64,000 bases of DNA from an uncultured Allobosea sp. (GCF_945957345.1 NZ_CAMFKW010000003.1:113484-177483), one strand, 5' to 3'. Positions 9,545-18,143 are shown, counted from the first letter of the stretch. Numbers and translations are program-made. The notes: a model not told the origin generated them from the sequence alone.

Positions 9545-10486
9545 TTAAAGGCCGCGCTCATCGAGCCAGCGCAGGAGCCTGCCGGCGATGGCATCGCTGT
9601 TGTCCTCGATCATCGGCATGTGGCCGTTGCCTTCGATGCCTTCATCCGGCAGCCACAGGAACTCCGCGCCGACATAACGTGCGGTCGCCTCGTCCATCGC
9701 TCTCGGATGCCTGGGATCATGATCCCCCGTGACGATCAGGATCGGCGTCTGCGCGAGAGAAGCTGGGTTGCCGATGCGCAGACCTCGCCCCCCGATATTG
9801 AAGCGCTCGTTGAAGAGGCGCGCGCTCTCCGGCACGATCGAGAGACGGTATTGGTCGAAGGCGTGCCGCGGAAAGCGCGGAGCATTGGCCCAGAAATCCC
9901 GCATGAAGGCATCGCCGACGCTGACGGGCCGATCTTCCGGTGTCATCACCGGGCAACCAAGGCTGATGTCGTTGCTGAGCCTGGCAACCGCCTCGCGATC
10001 CTCGGGCAAGACAGCCAGGATGTTGGCAGGCGCGCCGGGGGCAATGCCGAGAACGGCGGCGACGGAGCGCTGCGCGCGCTCGGCAATCCACCAGGCCATC
10101 GGGCCGCTGGCGGAATGAACGAGGAGGACGGCCGGGCCGACCTGCTCGACCAGCACCAGGATCGATTCCGCAATGCCCTGCGTCGACAGGGACGCCAGCT
10201 CTTCGCAGGCCGGCGAGCGGCCATGGCCGGGCCAGTCGACCACGAAGACGTCCCGGTCCGCCGCGAAGCGCGGTGCCCAGCCCTCGCGGCCATCCGGCGT
10301 CGCAAGATAGCACTGTCCGGTATGGCAACCGCCATGCACCATCACGACGGGACGATGATGGGACCCAGCTCTTGCCGGCAGATGATCGACATAGATCGGG
10401 CAAGCGGCTGTTCCACTGAAGAAGGCGCGCCCGAACGCGGGGCGGGCCGCGACAGGGCGAGCGCTCGCCGAAGCCGAGCTGTTCAT
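9545..10486 (-). CDS. Alpha/beta hydrolase
   Basis: A 313-residue alpha/beta-hydrolase. The oxyanion region MVHGGCHTG (49-57) precedes VDWPGHGRS, the nucleophile elbow is HSASG with Ser125, the acid is in GDHDPRHP, and the catalytic His is in GNGHMPMIE near the C-terminus. There is no signal peptide. Substrate could be an ester, lactone or C-C bond as in meta-cleavage hydrolases; the motifs do not decide. It is transcribed divergently from the MarR gene at 10580, with 93 nt between start codons, and is followed by the Liv-type receptor. Control by that MarR protein is likely. Confidence 0.85.
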   Translation of the reverse strand: MNSSASASARPVAARPAFGRAFFSGTAACPIYVDHLPARAGSHHRPVVMVHGGCHTGQCYLATPDGREGWAPRFAADRDVFVVDWPGHGRSPACEELASLSTQGIAESILVLVEQVGPAVLLVHSASGPMAWWIAERAQRSVAAVLGIAPGAPANILAVLPEDREAVARLSNDISLGCPVMTPEDRPVSVGDAFMRDFWANAPRFPRHAFDQYRLSIVPESARLFNERFNIGGRGLRIGNPASLAQTPILIVTGDHDPRHPRAMDEATARYVGAEFLWLPDEGIEGNGHMPMIEDNSDAIAGRLLRWLDERGL

Positions 10487-10572
10487 GCGATCCTCCCGCC
10501 GGCAGGGCTCCGAGGCCGTGCCATCTTCTTGCCTGGATGCTACGACCGCGCCACCATGAGATCAACAAGAAA

Positions 10573-10586
10573 GTCTCATATGAGAC
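10573..10586. promoter_or_regulatory. Perfect 14-bp palindrome overlapping the MarR start codon
   Basis: GTCTCATATGAGAC is a perfect palindrome, and the ATG inside it is the most likely start codon of the MarR gene. MarR proteins bind palindromes of this size, so binding here would block both initiation and possibly the divergent hydrolase promoter. If translation instead begins at ATG 10556, the palindrome would be intragenic. Regulator-site pairing is inference. Confidence 0.4.
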
Positions 10587-11104
10587 CGAATGAAGCCAAG
10601 CTGCCAGTCCCCCCGGCCGAGGCCGATCAAGGGAATGAAGGGTTGCGCGCCATTCTGGGCGGCACCGAAATCCCGACCGCCTACAGGATCGGCTATATCC
10701 TCAACTTCTACCGGGAGCCGTCTTTCCGGCGCATCGAAGCCGAGTTCGGCCTCACGCGCCCGGAGATCGTGATCCTGCTTGCCCTGCATTTTCGCGAGGG
10801 CATTACGGCAGCCGAGTTCTGCGAGTTCTCGGGCCATCTCAAGGCCGGGGTCAGCCGCGCGGCCATCGCCCTGGAAAAGAAGAATCTGATCAGGCGGGTC
10901 ACCGACCAGGCGGACAGCCGGCGGCAGCGCCTTTTCCTGACCGATGCCGGGCGCGAACTCTACAGCCGCTACGTCCCGGGCTTGAAGGCACGCGAAGCAG
11001 CCATGCTCGCCTGCCTTTCAAGCACCGAGCGCGAGCAGCTGGACCGCCTGCTCGACAAGCTCGCCGCGCATGTTCCGGATTGGGGCTCGGCTTCGGAACT
11101 CTGA
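10580..11104 (+). CDS. MarR family transcriptional regulator
   Basis: About 174 residues. A winged helix occupies the middle (EFGLTRPEIVILLALHFREG, then AAEFCEFSGHLKAGVSRAAI) with the MarR wing signature VTDQADSRRQRLFLTDAGREL. MarR regulators usually repress adjacent catabolic or efflux genes and release DNA on binding aromatic or phenolic ligands. It is divergent from the hydrolase / Liv-receptor pair and 133 nt upstream of a Tat-exported binding protein. The start at 10580 lies in a perfect palindrome; ATG 10556 is an alternative. A much longer upstream frame is antisense to the hydrolase and was not used. Confidence 0.85.
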   Translation: MRPNEAKLPVPPAEADQGNEGLRAILGGTEIPTAYRIGYILNFYREPSFRRIEAEFGLTRPEIVILLALHFREGITAAEFCEFSGHLKAGVSRAAIALEKKNLIRRVTDQADSRRQRLFLTDAGRELYSRYVPGLKAREAAMLACLSSTEREQLDRLLDKLAAHVPDWGSASEL

Positions 11105-11237
11105 GCCCCGAATACCACGAAAAATGCGCCAGGAGCGCAATGGCTGGCAAGGAATCGTCTTTTGCCACATGGTCCGGCGATCGATGCGAACGAACCGATT
11201 TGCATCGTGAAGGGCCTTGATTATTGGAGCAGCACGA

Positions 11238-13025
11238 ATGCGAAGCCACGAAATCCGCAATCTGATCGCGGATGTGAAGACAGGCGCATTGTCGCGGCGC
11301 GCCTTCATGCAGAGGATGGCGGCTGTCGGCCTCGCCGCGCCGCTTGCCAGCCAGGTGCTCGCCTGGAACGGCGTCGCGATGGCGAACTCCACATTCGCGT
11401 ATAAGCCGACGAAGGCGGGCGGCGGCGGCGCACTCAAGATTCTGCTCTGGCAGGCCCCGACACTGCTCAACCCGCATTTTGCCAACGGCACAAAGGACCA
11501 GATCGCTTCTCGCATCTTCTATGAGCCGCTCGCCGGCTGGGACGGCGCCGGCAACCTCATTCCTTGCCTCGCCGCCGAGGTGCCGACCAAGGCGAATGGC
11601 GGCCTGTCGGATGACGGGCTTTCCGTGGTCTGGAAACTCAAGCCCGGCGTAAAATGGCATGACGGCAAGCCTTTCACCGCCGACGACGTCGTCTTCACTT
11701 GGGAATATGCCAAGGACCCCGCGACAACGGCCTACACCACCGCGGCTTACGCCAATATCAAGGTCGAGAAGCTGGACGACCTCACGGTCAGGATCGTCTT
11801 CACGCGGCCGACACCGTTCTGGGCGGATGCCTTCGTCGGCAATGCCGGGCAGATCCTGCCCAGGCATCGCTTCGCCGGCTATATGGGCGCCAAGTCGCGC
11901 GAGGCGCCGGACAACCTGAAGCCCATTGGCACCGGCCCCTATAAATTCATCGACTTCAGACCCGGCGATATCCTCACCGGCGAGCGGTTTGCCGGCTACC
12001 ATGTCGCCAACCAGCCGCATTTCGATACGCTGGAAGTGAAGGGCGGTGGCGATGCTGCCTCTGCCGCGCGTGCCGTGCTCCAGACCGGCGAGTACGACTA
12101 TGCCTGGAACCTCCTGGTCGAGGACGAAGTCCTCAAGCGCATGGAGGCGGGCGGCCGCGGCAAGGTGAGCGCCGCCCCATCCGGCAACCTCGAATACATG
12201 ATCCTGAACACCACGGACCCCTGGACAGAGGTCGACGGTGAGCGTTCCAGCGTCAAGACCAAGCACCCGACCCTGTCGGACCCCGCCGTGCGCCGAGCGA
12301 TCAACCTGCTGATCGACCGCGACTCGATCGAGAAGTTCATCTATGGCCGCGGCGGCACCGCAACGGCGAGCTTCATCAACGAGCCCAGGCAGTTCAAGTC
12401 GACCAAGCTCAAGTATGAGTTCAGCATCGAGAAGGCGAACGCGATTCTCGACGAGGCCGGCTGGAAGAAGGGCCCCGACGGCATCCGCGAAAAGGACGGA
12501 AAGAAACTCAAATACGTCTTCCAGACCTCGATCAACGCGCCGCGTCAAAAGACCCAGGCCATCATCAAGCACGCTTGCCAACGCGCCGGCATCGATCTGG
12601 AGCTGAAATCGGTCACCGCGTCGGTGTTCTTCTCTTCAGACGTCGCCAATCCCGACACCTATACGAAATTCTATGCCGACATGGAGATGTTCGCGGCGAC
12701 GCAGCCCCAGCCTGATCCCGAAAGGCTGCTGAACCAGTTCACATCCTGGGAGATCGCCAGCAAGGATAACAAGTGGCTGGGCCGCAACGTCTCGCGCTAC
12801 TCCGATCCGGCTGCCGATGAGGCCTACAAGGCCGCGCAGCAGGAACTCGACCCGGCCAAGCGAGCGGAGTTGCTGATCAAGGTCAACGATATCTTCTGCG
12901 AGGCCAATGTCATCCTGCCGATCCTGGCCCGCAGGATCATGGACGGACGTGCGAACAATCTCGTGTCCGACATTTCGGGATGGGATGTGACGACATGGAA
13001 CCTCGCCGCCTGGTATAAGACCTGA
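11238..13025 (+). CDS. Tat-exported ABC transporter substrate-binding protein, peptide family (SBP_bac_5)
   Basis: A 595-residue family 5 binding protein. The N-terminus has a twin-arginine signal (SRRAFMQ at 19-25, then a mild hydrophobic stretch to NGVAMA), so it is exported folded. Family blocks include LKPGVKWHDGKPFTADDVVFT and LIDRDSIEKFIYGRGGTAT. Long alphaproteobacterial members of this type bind peptides, opines or other amide compounds. I chose ATG 11238 because GGAG lies at 11226-11229; an ATG at 11217 lacks a site. No permease or ATPase genes follow, so it is another orphan receptor. Its stop lies in a dispersed repeat. Confidence 0.9.
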   Translation: MRSHEIRNLIADVKTGALSRRAFMQRMAAVGLAAPLASQVLAWNGVAMANSTFAYKPTKAGGGGALKILLWQAPTLLNPHFANGTKDQIASRIFYEPLAGWDGAGNLIPCLAAEVPTKANGGLSDDGLSVVWKLKPGVKWHDGKPFTADDVVFTWEYAKDPATTAYTTAAYANIKVEKLDDLTVRIVFTRPTPFWADAFVGNAGQILPRHRFAGYMGAKSREAPDNLKPIGTGPYKFIDFRPGDILTGERFAGYHVANQPHFDTLEVKGGGDAASAARAVLQTGEYDYAWNLLVEDEVLKRMEAGGRGKVSAAPSGNLEYMILNTTDPWTEVDGERSSVKTKHPTLSDPAVRRAINLLIDRDSIEKFIYGRGGTATASFINEPRQFKSTKLKYEFSIEKANAILDEAGWKKGPDGIREKDGKKLKYVFQTSINAPRQKTQAIIKHACQRAGIDLELKSVTASVFFSSDVANPDTYTKFYADMEMFAATQPQPDPERLLNQFTSWEIASKDNKWLGRNVSRYSDPAADEAYKAAQQELDPAKRAELLIKVNDIFCEANVILPILARRIMDGRANNLVSDISGWDVTTWNLAAWYKT

Positions 13026-13076
13026 AGCCTTTTCCAGCGAAACATGTACCGGCTCGCGAGAAGAGAAGAATAGAAA
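13022..13076 (-). repeat. Dispersed palindromic intergenic element, degenerate copy
   Basis: About 55 bp that align by eye, at roughly two thirds identity, with the reverse complement of 59075-59130. Shared blocks are TTTTC-AGCG, ACCGG, TCGCG and GAAGA-like spacing. I recognise the general form as an intergenic element common in Hyphomicrobiales genomes. The TGA stop codon of the upstream gene lies in its first bases, as also happens at the other copy. Confidence 0.5.
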
Positions 13077-13265
13077 GTAGAATGACAAGTCATTTCCGCC
13101 ATTCTCATAATGTCGGAAATGCCTCTCACGGCAGCTGCGGCCGATACATCGTCAGATTGATTGCCAATTTCTGCCGCTTATGTTGATCATCTTGCGTTGC
13201 GGCCAGGACTTCCGTCCCTGTCTCATCAAGCCTCGAACCAGACCGGTGAAGAGTGCTGCAGTGAC

Positions 13266-13381
13266 GGCGGCCGCAAACGGGCGCTGGCACGCGCAGGCTC
13301 ATGCTCGTGCCTGATTCGGCCAATCCGCGCTGGAGCCTCGATTTTCTCTTCGACACGATCTCGGACGGTCGCCGTCATCGT
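13266..13381 (+). mobile_element. IS3-family transposase (OrfB) remnant, frameshifted
   Basis: One frame gives GGRKRALARAG, and a shift into the next frame gives MLVPDSANPRWSLDFLFDT followed by ISDGRRHR. The arrangement GRKRALG..PN-RWSLDF-SD..TDGRRFR is the conserved entry to the catalytic domain of IS3-family transposases. Only about 40 codons remain, with a frameshift near 13300, so it is dead. It is joined directly to an IS630-like C-terminus at 13362-13445. Confidence 0.5.
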
Positions 13382-13445
13382 CGATCTCTTCTCGCCAACC
13401 GAATGCGCCAAATTCTTCAGAGCGGCCGGATATGAACCTGATTAA
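13362..13445 (+). mobile_element. IS630-family transposase C-terminal remnant
   Basis: The frame ending at TAA 13445 reads VAVIVDLFSPTECAKFFRAA then GYEPD, closely resembling the usual IS630 transposase ending (F-P-EC-NYF--AGY). The rest of the transposase is absent. Because it abuts IS3 sequence in another frame, this interval looks like a composite scar from successive insertions and deletions. Confidence 0.5.
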
Positions 13446-13512
13446 ACCGGAAACGCCCTAGACCGGACCAATACAGTTCAGATGAAGTGGCGGACATTCC
13501 ATACGCTGCAAA

Positions 13513-14847
13513 TCAACTGCGGGAGTCTGGTGCCATCCGGATCGTTGCTTCCAGGCCACCACGGTCGCGGCGATTGGCGAGACGGAGTTCGCCGCCCATG
13601 CGCCGCACGGCGACATCGGCGATCGCCAGCCCCAGTCCGGTTCCGATCGCACTCTTGTTGCGGCCGCGGAAGAAGCGCTGCGTGACGAGGGGGATTTCAT
13701 CCTCCGGAATGCCCACACCCTCGTCTTCGACCACGATCCCGTTTCCGGCCGCAGAGCTGCGCCAGGTCACCGTGCCGCCCGAAGGCATGTGCCGCACGGC
13801 GTTGTCATGGAGGTTGCGAAGCGCGAGTGTCAGCAGTTCGCGGCTGGCGACCACGGTCAGCTCTCTCAGCGCGGGTTCGATCTTGACTGAAATGCCCGCT
13901 TCGGGAGCCGTAGCCGTGATCTCGTCGAAGACGTCGCCGACGATGACGGGCTCGCAAGCCTGCGGCTCCGCATTCGCATCAAGCTTTGCGAGAGCCAGCA
14001 ACTGACGCACGAGGCGCGCCGTCCTGTCGACGGAGAGCACGATCTGTTGCAGCGCTCCCTGCCTGACCTCGGGCGCGCCGCCGCTCATCGCGATCTGGGC
14101 CTGCATCCTGAGCCCTGCAAGGGGCGTCCGCAGCTCATGCGCCGCGAAGGCCGTGACCTCGCGTTCGTGCCGCCGGGCGGCCTCGACCTTGGCGAACAGA
14201 CCGTTCAAGGCCTGCGTCAGCGGCTTGACCTCCGCTGGCGCACGCACGGGATCGATCGGGCTCATGTCGTCAGCGTCACGCCCACCGACATCGCGGGCCA
14301 TCGTGCGCAGCGGCCGCAGGCCGCGTCCAAGGCTGATCCAGATCAGCAAAGCGAGCAGCGGCGCGATCAGAAGAGCTGGTGCCAGAAGACCCTTGATCAG
14401 ATCGGAGACGAGGCGGTCGCGCAGGCCGAGCCGGTCCCCGACCATGACGCGCGCACCCGTAGCGGCGTTGGCGATAGTGTAGACGCGCCAGGTCTCACCA
14501 TCGACGATGCGGTCGGAAAAACCCGATGCCGCTTCCGTCAGGCGAGTGTCGGGCGCACCGCTCGACCGAGCCATCAGGCGGCCGTCGAGCGACCAGATCT
14601 GGCAGGAGAGCTGGCGCTCATAGCCAACCCCTTCCGCGGGCAGGCTCGGAAGGACGGCGGCCGGGGAGGTCATATCGGCGCTGGCAACCAGCGAATTCAC
14701 CATCCGCGCCGCCTCCTGCAGACGGGTATCGAGGACGTGCTCCAGCTCCCCGCGCGTCCCGACATAGATCCACAGCACGGCCGACAGCCAGATCACCCCG
14801 GTCGCGCTCAGCAGGATCGCGAAGAGGCGCCCACGCAAGGAAGTCAT
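13513..14847 (-). CDS. Sensor histidine kinase, QseC/PmrB-like
   Basis: A 444-residue membrane kinase. The first membrane segment is about residues 8-30, a periplasmic sensor region of some 125 residues follows, the second membrane segment is about 152-173, then HAMP (to about 225), the phospho-acceptor H237 in FAAHELRTPLAGL, an N box HDNAVRHMP, and G boxes VVEDEGVGIP and GTGLGLAI. The start at 14847 overlaps the stop of the response regulator gene by 4 nt (ATGA); a longer frame to 14967 only extends antisense into that gene. The divergent periplasmic thiol-redox genes suggest an envelope-stress or metal signal. The actual stimulus is unknown. Confidence 0.9.
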   Translation of the reverse strand: MTSLRGRLFAILLSATGVIWLSAVLWIYVGTRGELEHVLDTRLQEAARMVNSLVASADMTSPAAVLPSLPAEGVGYERQLSCQIWSLDGRLMARSSGAPDTRLTEAASGFSDRIVDGETWRVYTIANAATGARVMVGDRLGLRDRLVSDLIKGLLAPALLIAPLLALLIWISLGRGLRPLRTMARDVGGRDADDMSPIDPVRAPAEVKPLTQALNGLFAKVEAARRHEREVTAFAAHELRTPLAGLRMQAQIAMSGGAPEVRQGALQQIVLSVDRTARLVRQLLALAKLDANAEPQACEPVIVGDVFDEITATAPEAGISVKIEPALRELTVVASRELLTLALRNLHDNAVRHMPSGGTVTWRSSAAGNGIVVEDEGVGIPEDEIPLVTQRFFRGRNKSAIGTGLGLAIADVAVRRMGGELRLANRRDRGGLEATIRMAPDSRS

Positions 14848-15506
14848 GACGTCACCCTGATCCGGTAGCCGAGGCCACGCACCGTCTCGATCGTGTCGCG
14901 GCCGATCTTGGCCCTCAGGTGGTGGATATGGACCTCGACCGCATTGCTTTCGATCTCCTCCTGCCAACCATAGAGCCGGTCCTCGATCTCGGCCTTGGAG
15001 CGCACTGTGCCGGGCCGCTCCATCAGGGCCGCCAGTACCGAGAACTCGCGCCGGGACAGCGAGAGAGGCACACCGTGCAGGGCCGCCGACAGGTTCGACG
15101 GGTCCAGCAGGATGCCCGCGGCCGAAAGGCAGGCCGACGCTCGCCCCGAGCCTCGCCGGGCGATGGCTCGGACGCGGGCAGCGAGCTCATCGAGGTCGAA
15201 CGGCTTGCCGAGATAGTCGTCCGCCCCGGTGTCGAGTCCACGGATGCGGTCGGATGTCTCGTCCATCGCGGTGAGCAGCAGAACGGGGGTGCGGTCGCCT
15301 GCCCCGCGCATCTCGCGTAGCAGGTCGAGGCCGGTACCGTCCGGCAGCATCAGGTCGAGCACCACCGTGTCGAAGACGGAGGTCGACAATGCTGCACGCG
15401 CGTCGACGCAGGTCCCGACACAGTCCACCGTCATGCCGGCGAGACCGAGCCCGACCTTGAGTCCATTGGCCAGAACCGAATCGTCCTCGACGACGAGAAT
15501 GCGCAT
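14844..15506 (-). CDS. OmpR-family response regulator, QseB/PmrA-like
   Basis: A 220-residue regulator with a receiver domain (acidic pair D8/D9, phosphorylated D51 in VVLDLMLPDG, K in GKPFDLDEL) and a C-terminal winged helix ending HIHHLRAKIGRDTIETVRG. It is translationally coupled to the kinase gene. A CTTAAG-N5-CTTAAG direct repeat at 15558-15574, in the divergent promoter region with dsbD, matches the PmrA-box pattern YTTAAK-N5-YTTAAK. The regulator therefore probably controls both itself and the dsbD operon. The symbol pmrA or qseB is not assigned because subfamily membership is not certain. Confidence 0.9.
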   Translation of the reverse strand: MRILVVEDDSVLANGLKVGLGLAGMTVDCVGTCVDARAALSTSVFDTVVLDLMLPDGTGLDLLREMRGAGDRTPVLLLTAMDETSDRIRGLDTGADDYLGKPFDLDELAARVRAIARRGSGRASACLSAAGILLDPSNLSAALHGVPLSLSRREFSVLAALMERPGTVRSKAEIEDRLYGWQEEIESNAVEVHIHHLRAKIGRDTIETVRGLGYRIRVTS

Positions 15507-15557
15507 GTGTCGGTACCCTTCATCGCATCATCGATCCCGGCGATCAGCCAGCCCAGC

Positions 15558-15574
15558 CTTAAGGCTGGCTTAAG
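15558..15574. promoter_or_regulatory. PmrA-box-like direct repeat between the two-component system and dsbD
   Basis: CTTAAGGCTGGCTTAAG contains two CTTAAG half-sites in tandem with 11-bp periodicity. It fits YTTAAK-N5-YTTAAK, the box bound by PmrA-type OmpR regulators. It lies 52 nt upstream of the regulator start and 43 nt upstream of the dsbD start. A 16-bp palindrome, CCAGCCTTAAGGCTGG, overlaps its left half (15553-15568). Confidence 0.6.
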
Positions 15575-15616
15575 CTGCGATGTCGAGATGGCGGCCTCAA
15601 CCGATCGAAGGTCGCC

Positions 15617-17395
15617 ATGCGCCGTCCGTTTCTCGCAGCGTTCGCCAGCCTCGCCCTCTGCCTCATGGCGATGGCGGGCGTCGCGTCCGCCACCACGCCG
15701 CGCCCGGCCGACGAGGTCTTTCGCCTCGGCGTCGCCCGCGCCGCCGACCGCAGCCTCGTCCTGACCTGGACGGCACTGCCGGGCCATTACCTTTATCGCG
15801 AAAGCCTGAAAGCGCAGAGGCAGGACGGCACGCCGCTGGCGCTTTCCACCGAGGGCGGCGAGCAGAAGGACGATCCCAATTTCGGACTGACAGAAATCTA
15901 TCACGGCCAGACGCAGGCCCGCATCGCGGCCAGCGACTCGCCGGCCACAGGCACGCTTGTCGTGACCTATCAGGGCTGCGCCGAGCAGGGCGTCTGCTAT
16001 CCGCCGATCGTCAGGAATGTCGATCTGGCAACGGGCGCTCTGTCGAAGGCGCAGCCTATCCGCATCGGCGACACGTCGCCGGCCGTCGCCTCCTCTCCCC
16101 GCGCCGCGACGACAGCCATAGCACCGGCCGGCCTGTTCTCCGGCGGCCTCGCATTGACACTGGCAAGCTTCCTCGGCTTCGGCCTGCTCCTGTCGCTGAC
16201 GCCCTGCATCTTTCCGATGATCCCGATCCTGTCGGGCCTGCTGGCGCAGACGGGCGAACAACTGTCGGCCAGACGTGGTTTCATCCTGTCGGGCGCTTAT
16301 GTGCTCGCCATGGCCTCGGCCTATGCCGCTCTGGGCGTCGCCGCCGCAGTATCGGGCCGCAACCTGCAGATCGCTTTGCAGACAGCATTGGCCCTCGGGT
16401 TGATGAGCCTCGTCTTCGTCATCCTGGCGTTGTCGATGTTCGGCCTCTTCGATCTGCAGCTTCCGCAGAGCTGGAGCACGAGGCTTGCGGGATCCGGCCG
16501 CGGTCGCGGCGGCTCGCCGGGCGGCGCGGCGCTGCTTGGCTTCAGCTCGGCGCTGATCGTCGGTCCGTGCGTGACGCCGCCGCTGGCGGCCGCGCTGCTC
16601 TATGTCGCGCAAACCGGCGACATGGTGCGCGGGGCGGCGGCGCTGTTTGCGCTCGGCCTCGGCATGGGTCTGCCGCTCGTGCTCTTCGGCACGTTCGGAG
16701 CCCGTATCCTGCCACGGTCGGGGCCCTGGCTCGTCAAGGCGCAGCAGGGTTTCGGCTTCGTTTTCATCGGCCTCGCCATCTGGATGCTGGCGCGCGTGCT
16801 GCCGGCCGATCTCACGCTTCTGCTGTGGGGCCTGCTGGCGATCGCGACTGGCGCCTGGTTCGGGGGCTATGCGCTGATCCGCGACCATCTGCGCCTGCTG
16901 CCGCGTTTCGCCGGAGCAGCTCTTGCGCTGTGCGGTTTGGTCTTGGTCGCGGCTGCTGCGACGGGGCGACCGGATCCGCTACGCCTCGCGGCCTTTCTCG
17001 ACGGGGCCGGCGCGTCGGAGCCGGCTGCGGCGAGCGCGAGGGTCGTCTCGACGCCCGCGGCCTTCGATGCCGCGCTCGCTGAGGCCCGGGCGGCGAAGCG
17101 GCCGATCCTCGTCGATTTCACCGCCGGCTGGTGCACCATCTGCAAGGAGATCGACCGCGGTGTGATGCGCGATCCCGCCATCGGCGCCCGCCTCGACAGG
17201 GTCACGATCATCCGCGCCGACCTGACTGTCTATGGCCCCGAGGGGCAGGCCCTGATGGATCGCTTCGGCGTGGTGGGCCCGCCGACCCTGCTCTTCATCG
17301 ATGCCGGCAGTGGCCGCGAGGTCGATGACACCCGCACGACCGGCGCCACCACTGTCGACGCCTTCGCGGCGACGCTCACGAAAGCCGGCGCCTGA
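15617..17395 (+). CDS. dsbD: Thiol:disulfide interchange protein DsbD
   Basis: A 592-residue inner-membrane electron carrier that moves reducing power from cytoplasmic thioredoxin to periplasmic thiol proteins. A signal peptide (cleavage near ASATT) leads into the N-terminal DsbD-alpha domain with the redox pair C121 and C127 (QGCAEQGVCYPP). The membrane core has about eight helices with Cys197 (LTPCIFPMIP) and Cys318 (VGPCVTPP), and the C-terminal thioredoxin domain has WCTIC with C506 and C509. All six key cysteines are present. It is followed by a DsbA-like gene, as in DsbD/ScsB systems, and preceded by a PmrA-box-like site. Confidence 0.93.
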   Translation: MRRPFLAAFASLALCLMAMAGVASATTPRPADEVFRLGVARAADRSLVLTWTALPGHYLYRESLKAQRQDGTPLALSTEGGEQKDDPNFGLTEIYHGQTQARIAASDSPATGTLVVTYQGCAEQGVCYPPIVRNVDLATGALSKAQPIRIGDTSPAVASSPRAATTAIAPAGLFSGGLALTLASFLGFGLLLSLTPCIFPMIPILSGLLAQTGEQLSARRGFILSGAYVLAMASAYAALGVAAAVSGRNLQIALQTALALGLMSLVFVILALSMFGLFDLQLPQSWSTRLAGSGRGRGGSPGGAALLGFSSALIVGPCVTPPLAAALLYVAQTGDMVRGAAALFALGLGMGLPLVLFGTFGARILPRSGPWLVKAQQGFGFVFIGLAIWMLARVLPADLTLLLWGLLAIATGAWFGGYALIRDHLRLLPRFAGAALALCGLVLVAAAATGRPDPLRLAAFLDGAGASEPAAASARVVSTPAAFDAALAEARAAKRPILVDFTAGWCTICKEIDRGVMRDPAIGARLDRVTIIRADLTVYGPEGQALMDRFGVVGPPTLLFIDAGSGREVDDTRTTGATTVDAFAATLTKAGA

Positions 17396-17443
17396 CGCCA
17401 CCCCCGCCTCATATGTCCACCTCGCCCCCCCCTGGAGCTCGCC

Positions 17444-18094
17444 ATGAACCGCAGAACCTTGATCTCCCGCTTCGCTGGATTGAGTGCCTCAGGCGTTCTC
17501 GCCACGATCTGTCCCGGACTGCTGGGAACCCCCTCTGCCCTGGGCCAGGGTGTCGACACCAACGCCATCCTCAACGACCCCGAGGCGCCGACCGCCGGCA
17601 ATCCGAAGGGGGACGTCACCATCGTCGCTTTCCTCGACTACAACTGCCCTTTCTGCAAGAAATCGGCGCCCGATCTTGATCGCGTCGTCAAGACCGACGG
17701 CAAGATCAGGCTCGTCTACAAGGATTGGCCGATCCTGTCCGAGGCCTCGGTCTACGGCGCACAGCTCGCGGTCGCAGCCCATTATCAGGGCAGGTATGAC
17801 GCCGTGCACCATGCGCTCATGGGCATTCCCGGCATGCGGATTTCCAAGGAGAGGATGCTGGAAGCCGTGAAGGCATCGGGTGTCGACATGGTCCGCCTCC
17901 AGGCCGATCTCGACGCCAGGGCAGACGCCATCACCGCTCTGCTGCGACGCAACCTCGCCCAGGCCGACTCCATCGACCTCCAAGGGACGCCGGCCTATCT
18001 CGTCGGCCCGTTCCGGACCTCGACGCTGGATTATGCCGGCTTCAAGCAGGTCGTGGCAGACGCGCGCGCCAAGCAGGCAGCGAAACAGAACTGA
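17444..18094 (+). CDS. DsbA-family thiol-disulfide oxidoreductase (BdbD/ScsC-like)
   Basis: A 216-residue exported thioredoxin-fold protein. It begins with an RR-containing hydrophobic signal (MNRRTLISRFAGLSASGVLA) and ends its leader near ALGQG. The active site is CPFC (C68, C71), and the cis-proline loop is GTPAYLV. An inserted helical domain follows GQLAVAAHYQGRY-like sequence. Together with the DsbD upstream (48 nt) it forms a periplasmic relay, acting either as an isomerase/reductase kept reduced by DsbD or as a metal-stress protectant as in Scs systems. The RR motif could support Tat export, though the context is weak. Confidence 0.9.
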   Translation: MNRRTLISRFAGLSASGVLATICPGLLGTPSALGQGVDTNAILNDPEAPTAGNPKGDVTIVAFLDYNCPFCKKSAPDLDRVVKTDGKIRLVYKDWPILSEASVYGAQLAVAAHYQGRYDAVHHALMGIPGMRISKERMLEAVKASGVDMVRLQADLDARADAITALLRRNLAQADSIDLQGTPAYLVGPFRTSTLDYAGFKQVVADARAKQAAKQN

Positions 18095-18143
18095 TCGCCG
18101 TCCTCGCATCGCCCGTCACCCAGGCCTCATCAGAAAGACCGGA

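Noticed and set aside
9620..10555. Long plus-strand extension upstream of the MarR gene
   Set aside because: This part is antisense to the alpha/beta hydrolase with its full catalytic set; the MarR domain begins only after 10580.
10899..12581. A 560-codon minus-strand open frame
   Set aside because: It is antisense to the Tat-exported binding protein; the translation is low-complexity and lacks any domain. High GC produces such shadow frames.
13161..13445. A 94-residue plus-strand protein
   Set aside because: Its sequence is a patchwork of IS3 and IS630 remnants in one frame; it is not a functional gene.
15431..16888. A 485-codon minus-strand frame rich in Arg and Gln
   Set aside because: It lies antisense to dsbD, has a biased composition and no motif; dsbD has all expected cysteines.
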